A stretch of DNA of 64,000 nt, taken from Gordonia polyisoprenivorans (lineage in GTDB: Bacteria > Actinomycetota > Actinomycetes > Mycobacteriales > Mycobacteriaceae). A program made the translations under genes and the position numbers. The stretch is taken from positions 2,790,001 through 2,854,000 of the forward strand of contig NZ_CP072203.1 of the NCBI RefSeq assembly GCF_017654315.1, given 5' to 3'. The notes under the pieces are model-generated. The model did not search any database, was not told the DNA's origin, and saw nothing but the letters and a program-made list of their open reading frames with translations. Shown here piece after piece: positions 52,222 to 61,382 of this stretch; position 1 is the stretch's first letter; each line of letters starts with the position of its first letter.

Positions 52222-52940
52222 GGGTTGCCGCGGGGCAACCAGGGGTCGGAGACAACGGTGCCGTCGAGCGTCCAGTGCTGTGGCGGGGGACCGAAGGCCT
52301 CGCGGGCATTGGCGATCACCCGCTTGCCCAGGACCCGGTTGCCCGCTCCGCCGATGACCGCCCCGATACCCGCGGGGAGGAGGCGGCCGATCACCAACGG
52401 AGCGCGTTTGAGCGCGTACTTCTTGGCGATCCGGTTCATCAGGTTCTTGTTGAGTTTGGCGAGGGCGCCACTCGGTGCCGAGGCGCGCCCGAGTCGGCGT
52501 AGGGCGCCACCCTGCGTTCCGACGACGCGACCGAGGATGCTCAGGCCCTCCTCGCCGAGGGCGACGGTCAGGACCAGCGTCTTGCGACGCTCGCTCTCAT
52601 GCACTCCGATGCCGTGCACCTCGGCGATCGCGAGTGCCAGCAGCGCCGACGCCTCGAGGAACAGTGCTGTCTCACCGGTCATCGCGCCCAGTGCGGCGAA
52701 CGTGCCGACGCCGGGGACCGCGGCGGTCGCGCCGACCGCCGATCCGGACCCGGTGACCGCGGTGAGATAGCGCTTCTCCAGGCGGGTGATGATCTGGGCG
52801 GGGGAGTCGTCGGGATGTTTCTCCCGAAGCGCCCGAACATATTTGGCGACCGCGGGTGCCTGCAGGCGCTGCGCCTTGTCGAGCATGTTGCCGGTGAACT
52901 CCACCGACCGCCCGGACGCGGGGGTCGTCTTCCCGCTCAT
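52218..52940 (-). CDS. EcsC-family protein
   Basis: The 240-residue protein from ATG 52940 has the EcsC pattern: a long N-terminal helix, then YLTAVTGSGSAVGATAAVPGVGTFAALGAMTGETALFLEASALLALAIAEVHG (glycine-rich membrane-like region) and LLPAGIGAVIGGAGNRVLGKRVIANAREAFG. EcsC in Bacillus is linked to the EcsAB ABC transporter, but its activity is unknown. Here it is co-translated with the large ABC exporter (stop/start overlap), which fits that association. It overlaps the upstream GST-like gene by four bases as well. Confidence 0.82.
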   Translation of the reverse strand: MSGKTTPASGRSVEFTGNMLDKAQRLQAPAVAKYVRALREKHPDDSPAQIITRLEKRYLTAVTGSGSAVGATAAVPGVGTFAALGAMTGETALFLEASALLALAIAEVHGIGVHESERRKTLVLTVALGEEGLSILGRVVGTQGGALRRLGRASAPSGALAKLNKNLMNRIAKKYALKRAPLVIGRLLPAGIGAVIGGAGNRVLGKRVIANAREAFGPPPQHWTLDGTVVSDPWLPRGNP

Positions 52941-54019
52941 GACGTCGGCACCCAGTGCTCGGCGGGGACGACCTCGGCGGGCCGCGGGGGTGGTGGCGGG
53001 GTGCCGTCGCCGAACGGGGTGCCGCCCAGCTCCTCGCGGTGGTGCGGGGTCAGCCAATTGCGCAGGTCGGGGCCCTGCGGAACGATCCCGGTGGGATTGA
53101 TGTCGCGGTGGACGATGTAGTAGTGCTGCTTGATCTGGGTGAAATCGGTGGTGTCACCGAAGCCCGGGGTCTGGAAGAGATCGCGGGCGTAGGCCCACAG
53201 CACAGGCATCTCGTCGAGTTTGGTGCGATTGCACTTGAAATGGCCGTGGTAGACGGCGTCGAATCGCGCCAACGTGGTGAACAGTCGCACATCGGCCTCG
53301 GTGATGGTGTCGCCCACCAGGTATCGCTGTGTCGCGAGACGTTCGGAGAGTTCGTCGAGCTTGGTGAACAGCCGCGCGTAGGCCTTGTCGTAGGAGTCCT
53401 GGCTACCGGCGAAACCGCATCGGTAGACGCCGTTGTTGACCTCGGTGTAGACGCCCTTGTTGACGGCGTCGATCTCGTCGCGCAGATGTTCGGGGTAGAG
53501 CTGCGGTGCGCCGTCGCGGTGGTGATCGGTCCACTCGAGTTCGAAGTCGATGGTGATCTGCGGGAAGTCGTTGGTGACGACCTCGCCGGTCGGGATGTCC
53601 ACGATCGCGGGCACGGTGATGCCCTTGGGATAGCCGGGGAAGCGTTTGTCGTAGGCGTCCTTCAGGCGGGGGATGCCGAGCACCGGATCGACGCCGCCGG
53701 GGTCGAGGTCGAAGGTCCACGAGTCGGCGTCGTGGGTGGGTCCGCACAGGCCGAGGGAGATGGCGTCCTCGAGTCCGAGGAGCCGGCGCACGATCAGCGT
53801 GCGGTTCGCCCACGGGCACGCGCGTGCGGCGACGAGCCGGTAGCGGCCGGCCTCGACGGGGTAGCCGTCCCGGCCGTCCCGGGTGATGCGGGTCTCGATG
53901 TATTTGGTGTCGCGGACGAACTCCTGGCCGCCGGTGACGTACGAGCCCTGCGCTCCGGACGATCCCTGAGTTCCGGCTGCTGCTGAGCCCGCCGCGGCGG
54001 GGGTGGTGTCGGTGGCCAT
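52937..54019 (-). CDS. Glutathionyl-hydroquinone-reductase-like protein
   Basis: The product of about 360 residues matches the Xi-class glutathione transferase family (YqjG/ECM4). It has YRLVAARACPWANRTLIVRRLLGLEDAI with the catalytic CPWA, GVDPVLGIPRLKDAY, TVPAIVDIPTGEVVTNDFPQI and NNGVYRCGFAGSQDSYDKAYARLFTKLDEL. Actinobacteria generally lack glutathione, so mycothiol or another thiol is the probable cofactor (inference). The start is ATG 54019; an upstream GTG at 54028 is possible. It is divergent from PadR, across a perfect palindrome. Confidence 0.87.
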   Translation of the reverse strand: MATDTTPAAAGSAAAGTQGSSGAQGSYVTGGQEFVRDTKYIETRITRDGRDGYPVEAGRYRLVAARACPWANRTLIVRRLLGLEDAISLGLCGPTHDADSWTFDLDPGGVDPVLGIPRLKDAYDKRFPGYPKGITVPAIVDIPTGEVVTNDFPQITIDFELEWTDHHRDGAPQLYPEHLRDEIDAVNKGVYTEVNNGVYRCGFAGSQDSYDKAYARLFTKLDELSERLATQRYLVGDTITEADVRLFTTLARFDAVYHGHFKCNRTKLDEMPVLWAYARDLFQTPGFGDTTDFTQIKQHYYIVHRDINPTGIVPQGPDLRNWLTPHHREELGGTPFGDGTPPPPPRPAEVVPAEHWVPTS

Positions 54020-54072
54020 GACGACCACACTAATCAGCGCTCACGACATTGGCACCGAACACTCCAGGGTGT

Positions 54073-54090
54073 ATATTCCACGTGGAATAT
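54073..54090. promoter_or_regulatory. Perfect 18-bp palindrome, PadR operator
   Basis: ATATTCCAC-GTGGAATAT is a perfect inverted repeat in the 88-base gap between the divergent GST-like gene (start 54019) and the PadR gene (start 54108). Its AT-rich ends and central position are what is expected of a PadR dimer site controlling both directions. Confidence 0.8.
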
Positions 54091-54107
54091 TTGGTCTGGG
54101 TCGAAAG

Positions 54108-54776
54108 GTGTGCGACGTGGGATCGGGTCGTGGCGGGGGTGATCATGCGCTTGCTCCGTTGGCGGTGCTGGTGCTCGGGCTACTCGCCGAACAACCACTG
54201 CACCCGTACGAGATGGTGCAGATCACTCTCGAGCGACGTGAGGATCGGCTGGTGAAGTTTCGGCCGGGCACGCTCTACCACACGGTCGACCGGCTTCTCG
54301 GGAACGGACTGATCGAGGTCCACGACGTCCGACGCGAGGGCAACCGGCCCGAACGCACCGTCTATGCGATCACCGAGGCCGGACAGGAGGCGCTCGTGGT
54401 CAATCTCGAGCGCATCCTCGCCCAGCACTCACCCGAGTATCCCGAGCTCTACCTCGCGCTGTCGGAAGCCCATGCCCTTCCCCGGCGGCGGGTGATCGAG
54501 TTGCTCTCGGCCCGCATCGAGGCGATGCGCGCCGATCTCGCGCAGTTCGTCGACGCCGCCGAGTGGGCGTCGGGCAAGGGCATCCCGGAGATGTTCTTCC
54601 TAGACGCCGGCTGTCGGATCGTCACCCTGCGGACCCAGATCGAGTGGCTCGCCGGTCTTCTCGGCCGTCTGGAGTCCGGAGAGATCGAATGGCTCGACGA
54701 CCCGGATTCGCCCTATGCCGCCATGCAGCACATGTTCTCCTCCCCAGAGTCTCCACAGAAAGTGACCCCGCAATGA
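54108..54776 (+). CDS. PadR-family transcriptional regulator
   Basis: From GTG 54108 (AAAGG upstream) the 222-residue protein has the PadR winged helix: LAPLAVLVLGLLAEQPLHPYEMVQITLERREDRLVKFRPGTLYHTVDRLLGNGLIEVHDVRREGNRPERTVYAITEAG. The C-terminal helical domain (residues about 105-200) mediates dimerization. Its stop overlaps the MFS start (ATGA), the usual layout for a repressor of an efflux pump. The 18-bp palindrome upstream is the probable operator. Confidence 0.88.
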   Translation: MCDVGSGRGGGDHALAPLAVLVLGLLAEQPLHPYEMVQITLERREDRLVKFRPGTLYHTVDRLLGNGLIEVHDVRREGNRPERTVYAITEAGQEALVVNLERILAQHSPEYPELYLALSEAHALPRRRVIELLSARIEAMRADLAQFVDAAEWASGKGIPEMFFLDAGCRIVTLRTQIEWLAGLLGRLESGEIEWLDDPDSPYAAMQHMFSSPESPQKVTPQ

Positions 54777-56284
54777 GTACGTCCACCTCCCCGGCGGCGG
54801 TGACCAACCGCCCCTGGCTGTCCCTGATGGCGCTGTGCGTCGGATTCTTCATGATCCTCGTTGACATGACGATCGTCGCGGTCGCCCAACCCGAGATCCA
54901 GGTCGCCCTGCGCACCGACGTCAACGGCATCGTGTGGGTCACCAGCGCCTACCTGCTCACCTACGCCGTACCGCTGCTGATCACCGGACGGCTCGGTGAC
55001 AAATACGGCCCCAAACTCGTCTACCAGGTCGGGCTGGTCGTCTTCACCGCCGCGAGTGTGTGGTGCGGTTTCGCCGGTTCGATCGGTGAACTGATCGCTG
55101 CACGCGCCCTCCAGGGCATCGGTGCCGCCCTGATCACCCCGCAGACCATGGCCCTCATCACCCGGATCTTCCCGCCCGAGAAGCGCGGCGCGGCCATGGG
55201 CGTGTGGGGGACCGTCGCCGGTGTCGCCACCCTGGTCGGCCCGCTGCTCGGCGGAATCCTCACCGACCAATTCGGTTGGGAGTGGATATTCTTCGTGAAC
55301 CTGCCCGTCGGCATCGTCGGGCTGATCCTCGCCGCCACCCTGGTCCCCTCGGTCGACACCCACGACCATTCCTTCGACTGGATCGGCGTCGTGCTGTCGG
55401 CGGTCGGTCTGTCGGCGCTCGTCTTCGGCATCCAGGACGGCGAGAAGTACGACTGGGCCCCCTGGATCTGGGTGCTGATCATCGGCGGCATCGCGGTGAT
55501 GGCCGTTTTCATCTACTGGCAGTCGCGCATCCGCACCGAACCACTCGTGCCGCTCTCGCTGTTCAAGGACCGCAATTTCACCCTCTCCAACATCGGTATC
55601 GCATCGATGGGTTTCGCGATCTCCGGCCTGATGATCCCGGTGATGTTCTTCCTGCAGCTCGTCGGCGGGATGTCGCCGACGCGCTCGGCGGTGATGATGG
55701 TGCCGATGGCGGTGCTCACGGGCTTCCTCGCGCCGATCGTCGGTCGAATCCTCGACAAGGTCCATCCCAGCGCGATCATTGCCACCGCGTTGCTGTTGCA
55801 GGCGATCGCCGTGGGCTGGGTCGGCGTGATCGCCCGCCCGGCGACACCGGTGTGGCAGTTGGTCATTCCGATGTGTCTGATGGGCATCGCCTCGGCCGGC
55901 ATCTGGGCTCCGCTGGCGGCGACGGCGACACGAAACCTGCCGTGGCAACAGGCCGGCGCGGGGGCCGGGGTCTACAACACCACCCGGATGATCGGTTCGG
56001 TGATCGGTTCGGCGGCCGTCGGCGCCATCATGCAGACCCGACTGGCCGCCGAACTGCCCGGGGTGAACACCACCGAGCAGAGCAGTGCGGTGAGTCAGCT
56101 GCCCGCGTTCGTGCGTGAGCCGTTCGCCACCGCCATGGGCCAGTCGCTGTACCTGCCCGCCGGGGTGCTGCTGATCGGTGTTCTCGCCACGTTGTTCCTG
56201 ACGCGGCCCAAGCACCAGGCATCGCCGTTCACCGCGGCGGCCGCGGTCTCCAAGGGTGAGGTCGAGGGAGCCGGCGCCGCGTAG
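54773..56284 (+). CDS. MFS drug efflux transporter, EmrB/QacA (DHA2) type
   Basis: The 503-residue protein has 14 predicted membrane helices. It carries the DHA2 motifs: LDMTIVAVAQPEI in modified form (ILVDMTIVAVAQPEIQVAL) in helix 1, the motif-A loop GRLGDKYGPKLVYQ, LQGIGAALITPQTMALI, and motif C in GVWGTVAGVATLVGPLLGG. It would export drugs or lipophilic compounds by proton antiport. It is co-translated with PadR. A strong hairpin follows the stop. Confidence 0.9.
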   Translation: MSTSTSPAAVTNRPWLSLMALCVGFFMILVDMTIVAVAQPEIQVALRTDVNGIVWVTSAYLLTYAVPLLITGRLGDKYGPKLVYQVGLVVFTAASVWCGFAGSIGELIAARALQGIGAALITPQTMALITRIFPPEKRGAAMGVWGTVAGVATLVGPLLGGILTDQFGWEWIFFVNLPVGIVGLILAATLVPSVDTHDHSFDWIGVVLSAVGLSALVFGIQDGEKYDWAPWIWVLIIGGIAVMAVFIYWQSRIRTEPLVPLSLFKDRNFTLSNIGIASMGFAISGLMIPVMFFLQLVGGMSPTRSAVMMVPMAVLTGFLAPIVGRILDKVHPSAIIATALLLQAIAVGWVGVIARPATPVWQLVIPMCLMGIASAGIWAPLAATATRNLPWQQAGAGAGVYNTTRMIGSVIGSAAVGAIMQTRLAAELPGVNTTEQSSAVSQLPAFVREPFATAMGQSLYLPAGVLLIGVLATLFLTRPKHQASPFTAAAAVSKGEVEGAGAA

Positions 56285-56304
56285 CCCGGTTTGCCGAGTC
56301 CGTC

Positions 56305-56355
56305 CAGTTCGGGGGAGGTGCCGCGGGATGTCCCCGCGGCGCCTCCCCCGAACTG
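56305..56355. terminator. Strong 23-bp-stem hairpin after MFS gene
   Basis: The left arm begins CAGTTCGGGGGAGG and the right arm ends CCTCCCCCGAACTG. The arms pair over about 23 positions with one G-T wobble, around a 5-base loop at 56328-56332. It begins 20 bases after the MFS stop and ends 28 bases before sbcD, so it probably isolates the two units. Confidence 0.75.
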
Positions 56356-56382
56356 TCGGTGGCCGATCGTACGGTGTTGGAC

Positions 56383-57624
56383 ATGCGGATTCTGCACACC
56401 TCGGACTGGCACCTCGGCCGGACGTTCCACGGTGTCGAGCTCCTGTCCGATCAACGTTGGATGCTGGCCGACATCGCGGCGATCGTCGCCGCCGAGTCGG
56501 TCGACGTCGTCGTGGTGGCGGGCGATGTGTACGACCGTTCGGTTCCCTCGGCGGATGCGGTGTCCGTCTACGACGCCGGTCTGGGTGACATCGCCGCCGC
56601 CGGCGCGCAGATCGTCGTCACCTCCGGCAACCACGATTCACCGACCCGCCTCGGTGCCGCATCGGCATTCGCCGCTGCGGGCGGGCTGCACCTGCGCACG
56701 AGTGTCGCTGCCATCGACACACCGGTCCTGCTCGACGACGAGTTCGGCCCGGTCGCGTTCTACGGGATTCCCTACCTCGAACCCGACGCCGTCCGAAAGG
56801 CTTTCGACATCGACGCCCCCTGCGGTCATCAGGGCGTACTGGGCGCGGCGATGGACCGGGTGCGCGCCGACGCCACCGCACGCGGCGCGCGTACCGTCGT
56901 CGCCGCCCATGCGTTCGTCAGCGGGGCCGTCAGTACCGGATCGGAGCGGTCCATCAGCGTCGGTGGGGTGGAAACGGTTGCCGCCGATACCTTCTCGGGG
57001 ATCGATTACGTGGCGCTCGGTCACCTGCACTCACCGCAGGAGATCACCCCGGCGGTGCGCTACAGCGGCTCGCCGATGCCGTACTCCTTCGGTGAGAACA
57101 GTCATCGCAAGGGCGTGTGGCTCGTCGATCTCGATGCCGACGGCGTGACCGACGTTCGCCTGCACGAGCTGCCCGCCGTGCGTGGATTGTCCTCCCTGCG
57201 AGGCACTCTCGACGAACTCCTCGGTGACGAGGCGTACGCCGACGCGCATGAGCATTACATCGAGGCGACGCTCACCGACACCATCCGGCCGCTCGACGCG
57301 ATGCGGCGGCTGCGCGAGCGATTCCCCTACGCGGTGCACGTGCACTGGGAGCGGCCGGAGGCCCTCGGTCGTCTCGACTACCGGTCGCGGATACGCGGAC
57401 GCACCGACGCGGAGATCATCGCGGCGTTCGTCGGTGACGTTCGTGACGAGCCGTCGGCGGCCGAGCGTGACCTGATCGAGCGTGCGCTGCGTGAGGTCGT
57501 CGGCGAACCGGAAGTGGTCGAGGCCGGTGCCGTAGAGGTCGGTGCTGGTGATGTCAAGGCAATCGAGGCCGATCAGGGGCAGTGGGCGCTGTTCGCCCTC
57601 GACACCGAACCGAAGTCGGCGTGA
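56383..57624 (+). CDS. sbcD: Exonuclease subunit SbcD (Mre11 homologue)
   Basis: The 413-residue protein has the calcineurin-like phosphoesterase motifs RILHTSDWHLGR (residues 2-13), VVVAGDVYDR, VVTSGNHDSPTRL, AAHAFVSG and ALGHLHSPQ, which bind two Mn2+ ions. It is the nuclease half of the SbcCD complex, which cuts DNA hairpins and trims protein-blocked ends. I start it at ATG 56383, where homology begins; the open frame from 56359 runs into the hairpin. The sbcC gene follows after 10 bases. Confidence 0.93.
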   Translation: MRILHTSDWHLGRTFHGVELLSDQRWMLADIAAIVAAESVDVVVVAGDVYDRSVPSADAVSVYDAGLGDIAAAGAQIVVTSGNHDSPTRLGAASAFAAAGGLHLRTSVAAIDTPVLLDDEFGPVAFYGIPYLEPDAVRKAFDIDAPCGHQGVLGAAMDRVRADATARGARTVVAAHAFVSGAVSTGSERSISVGGVETVAADTFSGIDYVALGHLHSPQEITPAVRYSGSPMPYSFGENSHRKGVWLVDLDADGVTDVRLHELPAVRGLSSLRGTLDELLGDEAYADAHEHYIEATLTDTIRPLDAMRRLRERFPYAVHVHWERPEALGRLDYRSRIRGRTDAEIIAAFVGDVRDEPSAAERDLIERALREVVGEPEVVEAGAVEVGAGDVKAIEADQGQWALFALDTEPKSA

Positions 57625-57634
57625 GGCGGCGCGG

Positions 57635-60601
57635 ATGAGACTGCATCGTTTACGGATGACGGCGTTCGGGCCGTTCGCCGCGGACACCGAGATCGATTTC
57701 GACGCCCTCGGTGCCGACGGCCTGTTCCTGCTGCACGGGCAGACCGGAGCCGGGAAGACCTCGGTGCTCGATGCCGTGGCCTTCGCGCTGTTCGGCAGGG
57801 TGCCCGGTACGCGGCAGGAGGGGCGCCGTCTGCACTCCGATCATGCTGATGCACAGCAGGTTCCGGAAGTGGAGCTCGAGGCGACCATCGGTGGCCGACG
57901 GATGCGCATCGTGCGTTCCCCGGAATATCACCGACCCAAGAAGCGCGGAACCGGCACCACCAAGGTCCAGGCGAAGGCCACGATGACCTGGCTCGACGAT
58001 TCGGGCCCGGCACTGACCCGGCTACCGGAGATCGGTGAGTCGATCACGCGACTGCTCGGGATGAGTGCCGATCAGTTCTTCCAGGTGGTGCTCCTCCCGC
58101 AGGGCGACTTCGCGCGATTCCTGCGCGCGAGCTCCGAGGATCGAGAAGCGTTGCTGGAGCGACTGTTCGACACCGAGCGGTTCGGTGGGGTCGAGGAGTG
58201 GCTCAAGGACCGTGCCCGGCAGGCAGAAGCCGCTCTCGGTGAGAAGGCGGCGGCGGTCGAACGCATCGCCGGTCAGATGGCGGCAGTACTCGACTGCGAG
58301 CCACCGACGGAGGCGGAGATCGACTGGGCGCAGGGGTGTCTGACCAATGCCCGGGAGACCGTCGAGACCGCCCACCGGCGACTCACCGCGGCGCAGGCCG
58401 AACTCGACGGTGCGCAGACAGCACTCGCGAACGGAAATCGGCTGGCGGAATTGCGGCGTCGAGGTCTCGAGGCGCAGGAGCGATTGGCTCAGCTCGATGC
58501 CGGAGCGGCCGACCTCGAGGAGGTACGCGTCGCGGCACGGGCAGCTCGCGCCGCGGCACCGATCATTCCGCTGGCCGACGACCACGACGCCGCAGCATCG
58601 GCTGCGACCACCGCGAGTCGCGTATACGACTCTGCCGCAGTGGGATTCGCCGATCTACCCGAGGGCGCCGCGCTCGCGAGCTCCGACGCCGATCTCGATG
58701 CGGCGATCGAACGGTGGACCGGGGAGTCGGCGCGGTGGGAGCCGCTCTCGCGGCGCGTCGAACAGCGTCCGACGCTGCTGACCGACCTTCGTCGGCTCGA
58801 CGCCGAAGTGGCTGCCGCACAAGCCCGTACCGCCGAGCTGACTGACATGCTGGAGGCCGCGCCGGACCGCCGTCAGGCTGCGGTGACCGCGTTGACGGCC
58901 GCCTCCGAGGCGAGATCCGACGTGCAACGGCTCGCCGCCGACCGCGAACGATGCGAGGAGCTGGTCGCATCGCTCGTCGCGCGACAAGCACTGGACGCCG
59001 AGCTCATGCAGGCTCGCACGGAGGTGCTCGCCGCACGTGAATCACACACCGCCGCACGCGAACACCACCTCGATCTGCGGGAGCGCCGGATCGCCGGCAT
59101 GGCCGCCGAGCTCGCCTCGACGCTCGCCCCGGGAGAGCCGTGCATGGTGTGCGGATCAACCGAGCACCCCGCGCCCGCCGACGCAGGCGAGCAGACCGAC
59201 GTCGCGAAGACCGCGGAGGCCGCGGCCGCGGCCGCCGAAGATCGTGCGGCCGAGCGCCGGGGGCGAGCCGAGACGGCGCTGGCCACGCTCGAGGCACGCC
59301 GTGCGCACCTCGACGACGAGATCGGAGAGGAATCCGCGGATGCGGTGAGGTCGCGTCGACAGGTACTCGACCGTGAGCTCGCCGACGCCCGGACCCGGGT
59401 GGCGTCGATCCCGACCCTCGAACGCGCCGTCAACGCCATCGAGGCCGAGATCGAGACCTGGCGCACCGAACTCGGCCGTCTCGCGGCATCCACGTCGGCG
59501 CGCGCGGAACGCCGCTCGTCGCTGCGTCGCGAGATCGACGATCTCGATGCCGAGGTCGCACAGGCCACCGGCGGGCGTATCGGTGTCGATGAGCGACGTG
59601 CCGAGCTGGCCGAGTTGTGCCGCCGGGCCCGAGCCCTGCGCGACGCGCGAGCCGACCTGTACCGCGCGGTCCGGCACCGTGATGACCTCGCCGGTCGGCT
59701 CGAATTGCGGTTGTCCGAGGCCGGATTCAGTGATGTTGGCGCGCTGCGCGCCGCGGCGGCGACGCCCACGCAGCTCGGTGCCTGGGAGACGATGATCTCT
59801 CGGGCGGCGGAGCTGCGTGCCGGCGCCCAGGAGACGATGGCTGACGCCGACGTCGCTGCGGCGGTGTCGACCGAGCCGGTCGACACCGGCGTTTTGTCGG
59901 AGGCGCTGGCGCAGGCCCAACGGCGGCAGGAAGCGGCGGCGCGTGAGCACGCCCTGGCCGCCCGAACGGTGACGCGACTCGAGGAGCTCGTCGCCGAGTT
60001 CTGGTCGGCGCTAGACGTGCTGGCACCGGCCCGGGAGCGGCACGCTCGCGTGCAGGGTCTGTCCGATCTGGTCGCCGGGCGCGGCCAGAACTCGCGCAAG
60101 ATGTCGCTGCACTCCTACGTGCTGGCCTCGCGTCTCGAGGAAGTCTTGGTGGCGGCGTCGGTTCGGCTGCATCAGATGTCCTCGGGCCGTTACGAATTCG
60201 TCCACTCCGACGCGGCCGGTCCACGCGGCCGCCGCGGTGGGTTGGGCATCGAAGTGCACGACGAGTACACCGGCGCCGTTCGTGCGGCCACCACGTTGTC
60301 CGGTGGAGAGACCTTCTTCGCCTCGCTGGCCCTGGCCCTCGGACTGGCCGATGTCGTGTCTGCGGAATCCGGTGGCCGCGTCCTCGACACCATCTTCATC
60401 GACGAGGGCTTCGGTTCCCTGGACCCCGAGGCGCTCGACCTCGTCATGGGCGTCCTCGACGAGTTGCGTTCGGGCGGACGGGTGGTCGGCGTCGTCAGCC
60501 ACGTCGACGAGATGCGCGCGAGGATTCCGGCGCAACTGCACGTGATGCGAGGGACCAACGGGTCCTCGGTGCGCATGGACGGCGTGGTGGGCGTGTCGTG
60601 A
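57635..60601 (+). CDS. sbcC: Exonuclease subunit SbcC (Rad50 homologue)
   Basis: The 988-residue SMC-like ATPase has an N-terminal Walker A (LHGQTGAGKTSVLDAVAFALFG), the Q-loop region (FFQVVLLPQGDFARFL), two long coiled-coil arms rich in Ala, Glu and Arg, and a zinc hook (CMVCG, about residue 502) between them. The C-terminal signature is TLSGGETFFASLALAL, with Walker B as LDTIFIDEGFGSLDPEALD. It tethers DNA ends and drives the SbcD nuclease. The start is ATG 57635, just after the sbcD stop. Confidence 0.93.
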   Translation: MRLHRLRMTAFGPFAADTEIDFDALGADGLFLLHGQTGAGKTSVLDAVAFALFGRVPGTRQEGRRLHSDHADAQQVPEVELEATIGGRRMRIVRSPEYHRPKKRGTGTTKVQAKATMTWLDDSGPALTRLPEIGESITRLLGMSADQFFQVVLLPQGDFARFLRASSEDREALLERLFDTERFGGVEEWLKDRARQAEAALGEKAAAVERIAGQMAAVLDCEPPTEAEIDWAQGCLTNARETVETAHRRLTAAQAELDGAQTALANGNRLAELRRRGLEAQERLAQLDAGAADLEEVRVAARAARAAAPIIPLADDHDAAASAATTASRVYDSAAVGFADLPEGAALASSDADLDAAIERWTGESARWEPLSRRVEQRPTLLTDLRRLDAEVAAAQARTAELTDMLEAAPDRRQAAVTALTAASEARSDVQRLAADRERCEELVASLVARQALDAELMQARTEVLAARESHTAAREHHLDLRERRIAGMAAELASTLAPGEPCMVCGSTEHPAPADAGEQTDVAKTAEAAAAAAEDRAAERRGRAETALATLEARRAHLDDEIGEESADAVRSRRQVLDRELADARTRVASIPTLERAVNAIEAEIETWRTELGRLAASTSARAERRSSLRREIDDLDAEVAQATGGRIGVDERRAELAELCRRARALRDARADLYRAVRHRDDLAGRLELRLSEAGFSDVGALRAAAATPTQLGAWETMISRAAELRAGAQETMADADVAAAVSTEPVDTGVLSEALAQAQRRQEAAAREHALAARTVTRLEELVAEFWSALDVLAPARERHARVQGLSDLVAGRGQNSRKMSLHSYVLASRLEEVLVAASVRLHQMSSGRYEFVHSDAAGPRGRRGGLGIEVHDEYTGAVRAATTLSGGETFFASLALALGLADVVSAESGGRVLDTIFIDEGFGSLDPEALDLVMGVLDELRSGGRVVGVVSHVDEMRARIPAQLHVMRGTNGSSVRMDGVVGVS

Positions 60602-60656
60602 CCTGCCGGATTGGGTTGCCGGACCGGAGTGCGCTACTCTGAGTGCCGCCCGTTGA

Positions 60657-60729
60657 GCCCCCGTAGCTCAGGGGATAGAGCGTCTGCCTCCGGAGCAGAA
60701 GGCCGCAGGTTCGAATCCTGCCGGGGGCA
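60657..60729 (+). tRNA. tRNA-Arg (anticodon CCG)
   Basis: The acceptor stem GCCCCCG (60657-60663) pairs with CGGGGGC (60722-60728), with discriminator A at 60729. The anticodon stem-loop is TCTGC-CTCCGGA-GCAGA, which gives anticodon CCG (reads CGG, Arg). The T arm is GCAGG-TTCGAAT-CCTGC, and the D arm has GCTC-AGGGGATA-GAGC. The gene is followed by CC and then G, so the full CCA is not encoded. The next 1.9 kb contain small orphan genes, as at many tRNA-linked variable sites. Confidence 0.95.
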
Positions 60730-60731
60730 CC

Positions 60732-61382
60732 GTAGCTTCCCTACCGGACTCCTGGTCTATGTGCGTTTTTTGTGCGGTAGAAGCGCATGCCCCTCTACCC
60801 GTACCGCTTCTTCTCAACTGTTTCCCCGCCGCGACAGTGCCCGCTTGCACCGGCACCGGCACCGGCACCGACGCAGCTCCGGCGATGACACCCTCATACC
60901 ACCCACCCGTCATCAGTGCGCTGCGTCGTCTGCTGATCAGCGGATTTGGCGAAGCTCTGGTGGGAACTTGGTTCACCGGCTTTGATCTCGGTCTTGTGAC
61001 CGATGTCGGTATCGCTTCATGGACTGAGCACAGTGATGAGATCACGATGCACCCTCGAAATGTCTCGTCGTCACAGGTGCACCATTGGTCGAGGCGACTG
61101 CCCTGACGGGGCACCCCGACGGTTGGTCTGTCCACCGTCCGATCCGGCACGTTCGCCATGGCAAGGAGGCGGACCTACGATGCTCGGGGAGACGGACAAC
61201 GTCGCAGTATCAAAAGATGTCTCAGGTGGAGGATTCATTCGATGCGCATCTTGGAAAGAGTGGAAACGTCGGCGTCATTGATATGATCGGAGTATTCGCC
61301 GGAGCAGATTCAGGAAATCGAGGGTATGCTAATTCCCCGCCAAAGTTGGATCAGCGCAAGTTAGTGAGGATAGGATTCTGGA
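60732..61382. other. Intergenic region after tRNA-Arg
   Basis: About 650 bases hold no gene I can support. A plus frame from 61085 to 61396 is open, and its last 40 codons (IGVFAGADSGNRGYANSPPKLDQRK) look faintly coding, perhaps a fragment. At 60848-60870 there is a short tandem array of CACCGG, nearly four copies. I find no second copy of the tRNA 3' end that would mark an att site. Confidence 0.35.
60848..60870. repeat. Short tandem hexamer repeat (CACCGG)
   Basis: Nearly four direct copies of CACCGG lie in non-coding sequence 120 bases after the tRNA-Arg gene. Such arrays can vary in length by slippage. No function is evident. Confidence 0.6.

Noticed and set aside
54713..56215. 500-codon minus-strand frame opposite the MFS gene
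   Set aside because: Its composition (Asp, Arg, His, Gln rich) is typical of a shadow, and the plus strand encodes a clear 14-helix transporter.
58873..60099. 408-codon minus-strand frame inside sbcC
   Set aside because: It is a Ser/Ala/Arg-rich shadow of the coiled-coil coding strand. There are no motifs, and SbcC is intact on the plus strand.
60657..60729. Search for a duplicated tRNA 3' end (attR) downstream
   Set aside because: I found no second copy of the T-arm and acceptor sequence up to 62700, and no integrase gene, so an integrated element cannot be claimed.
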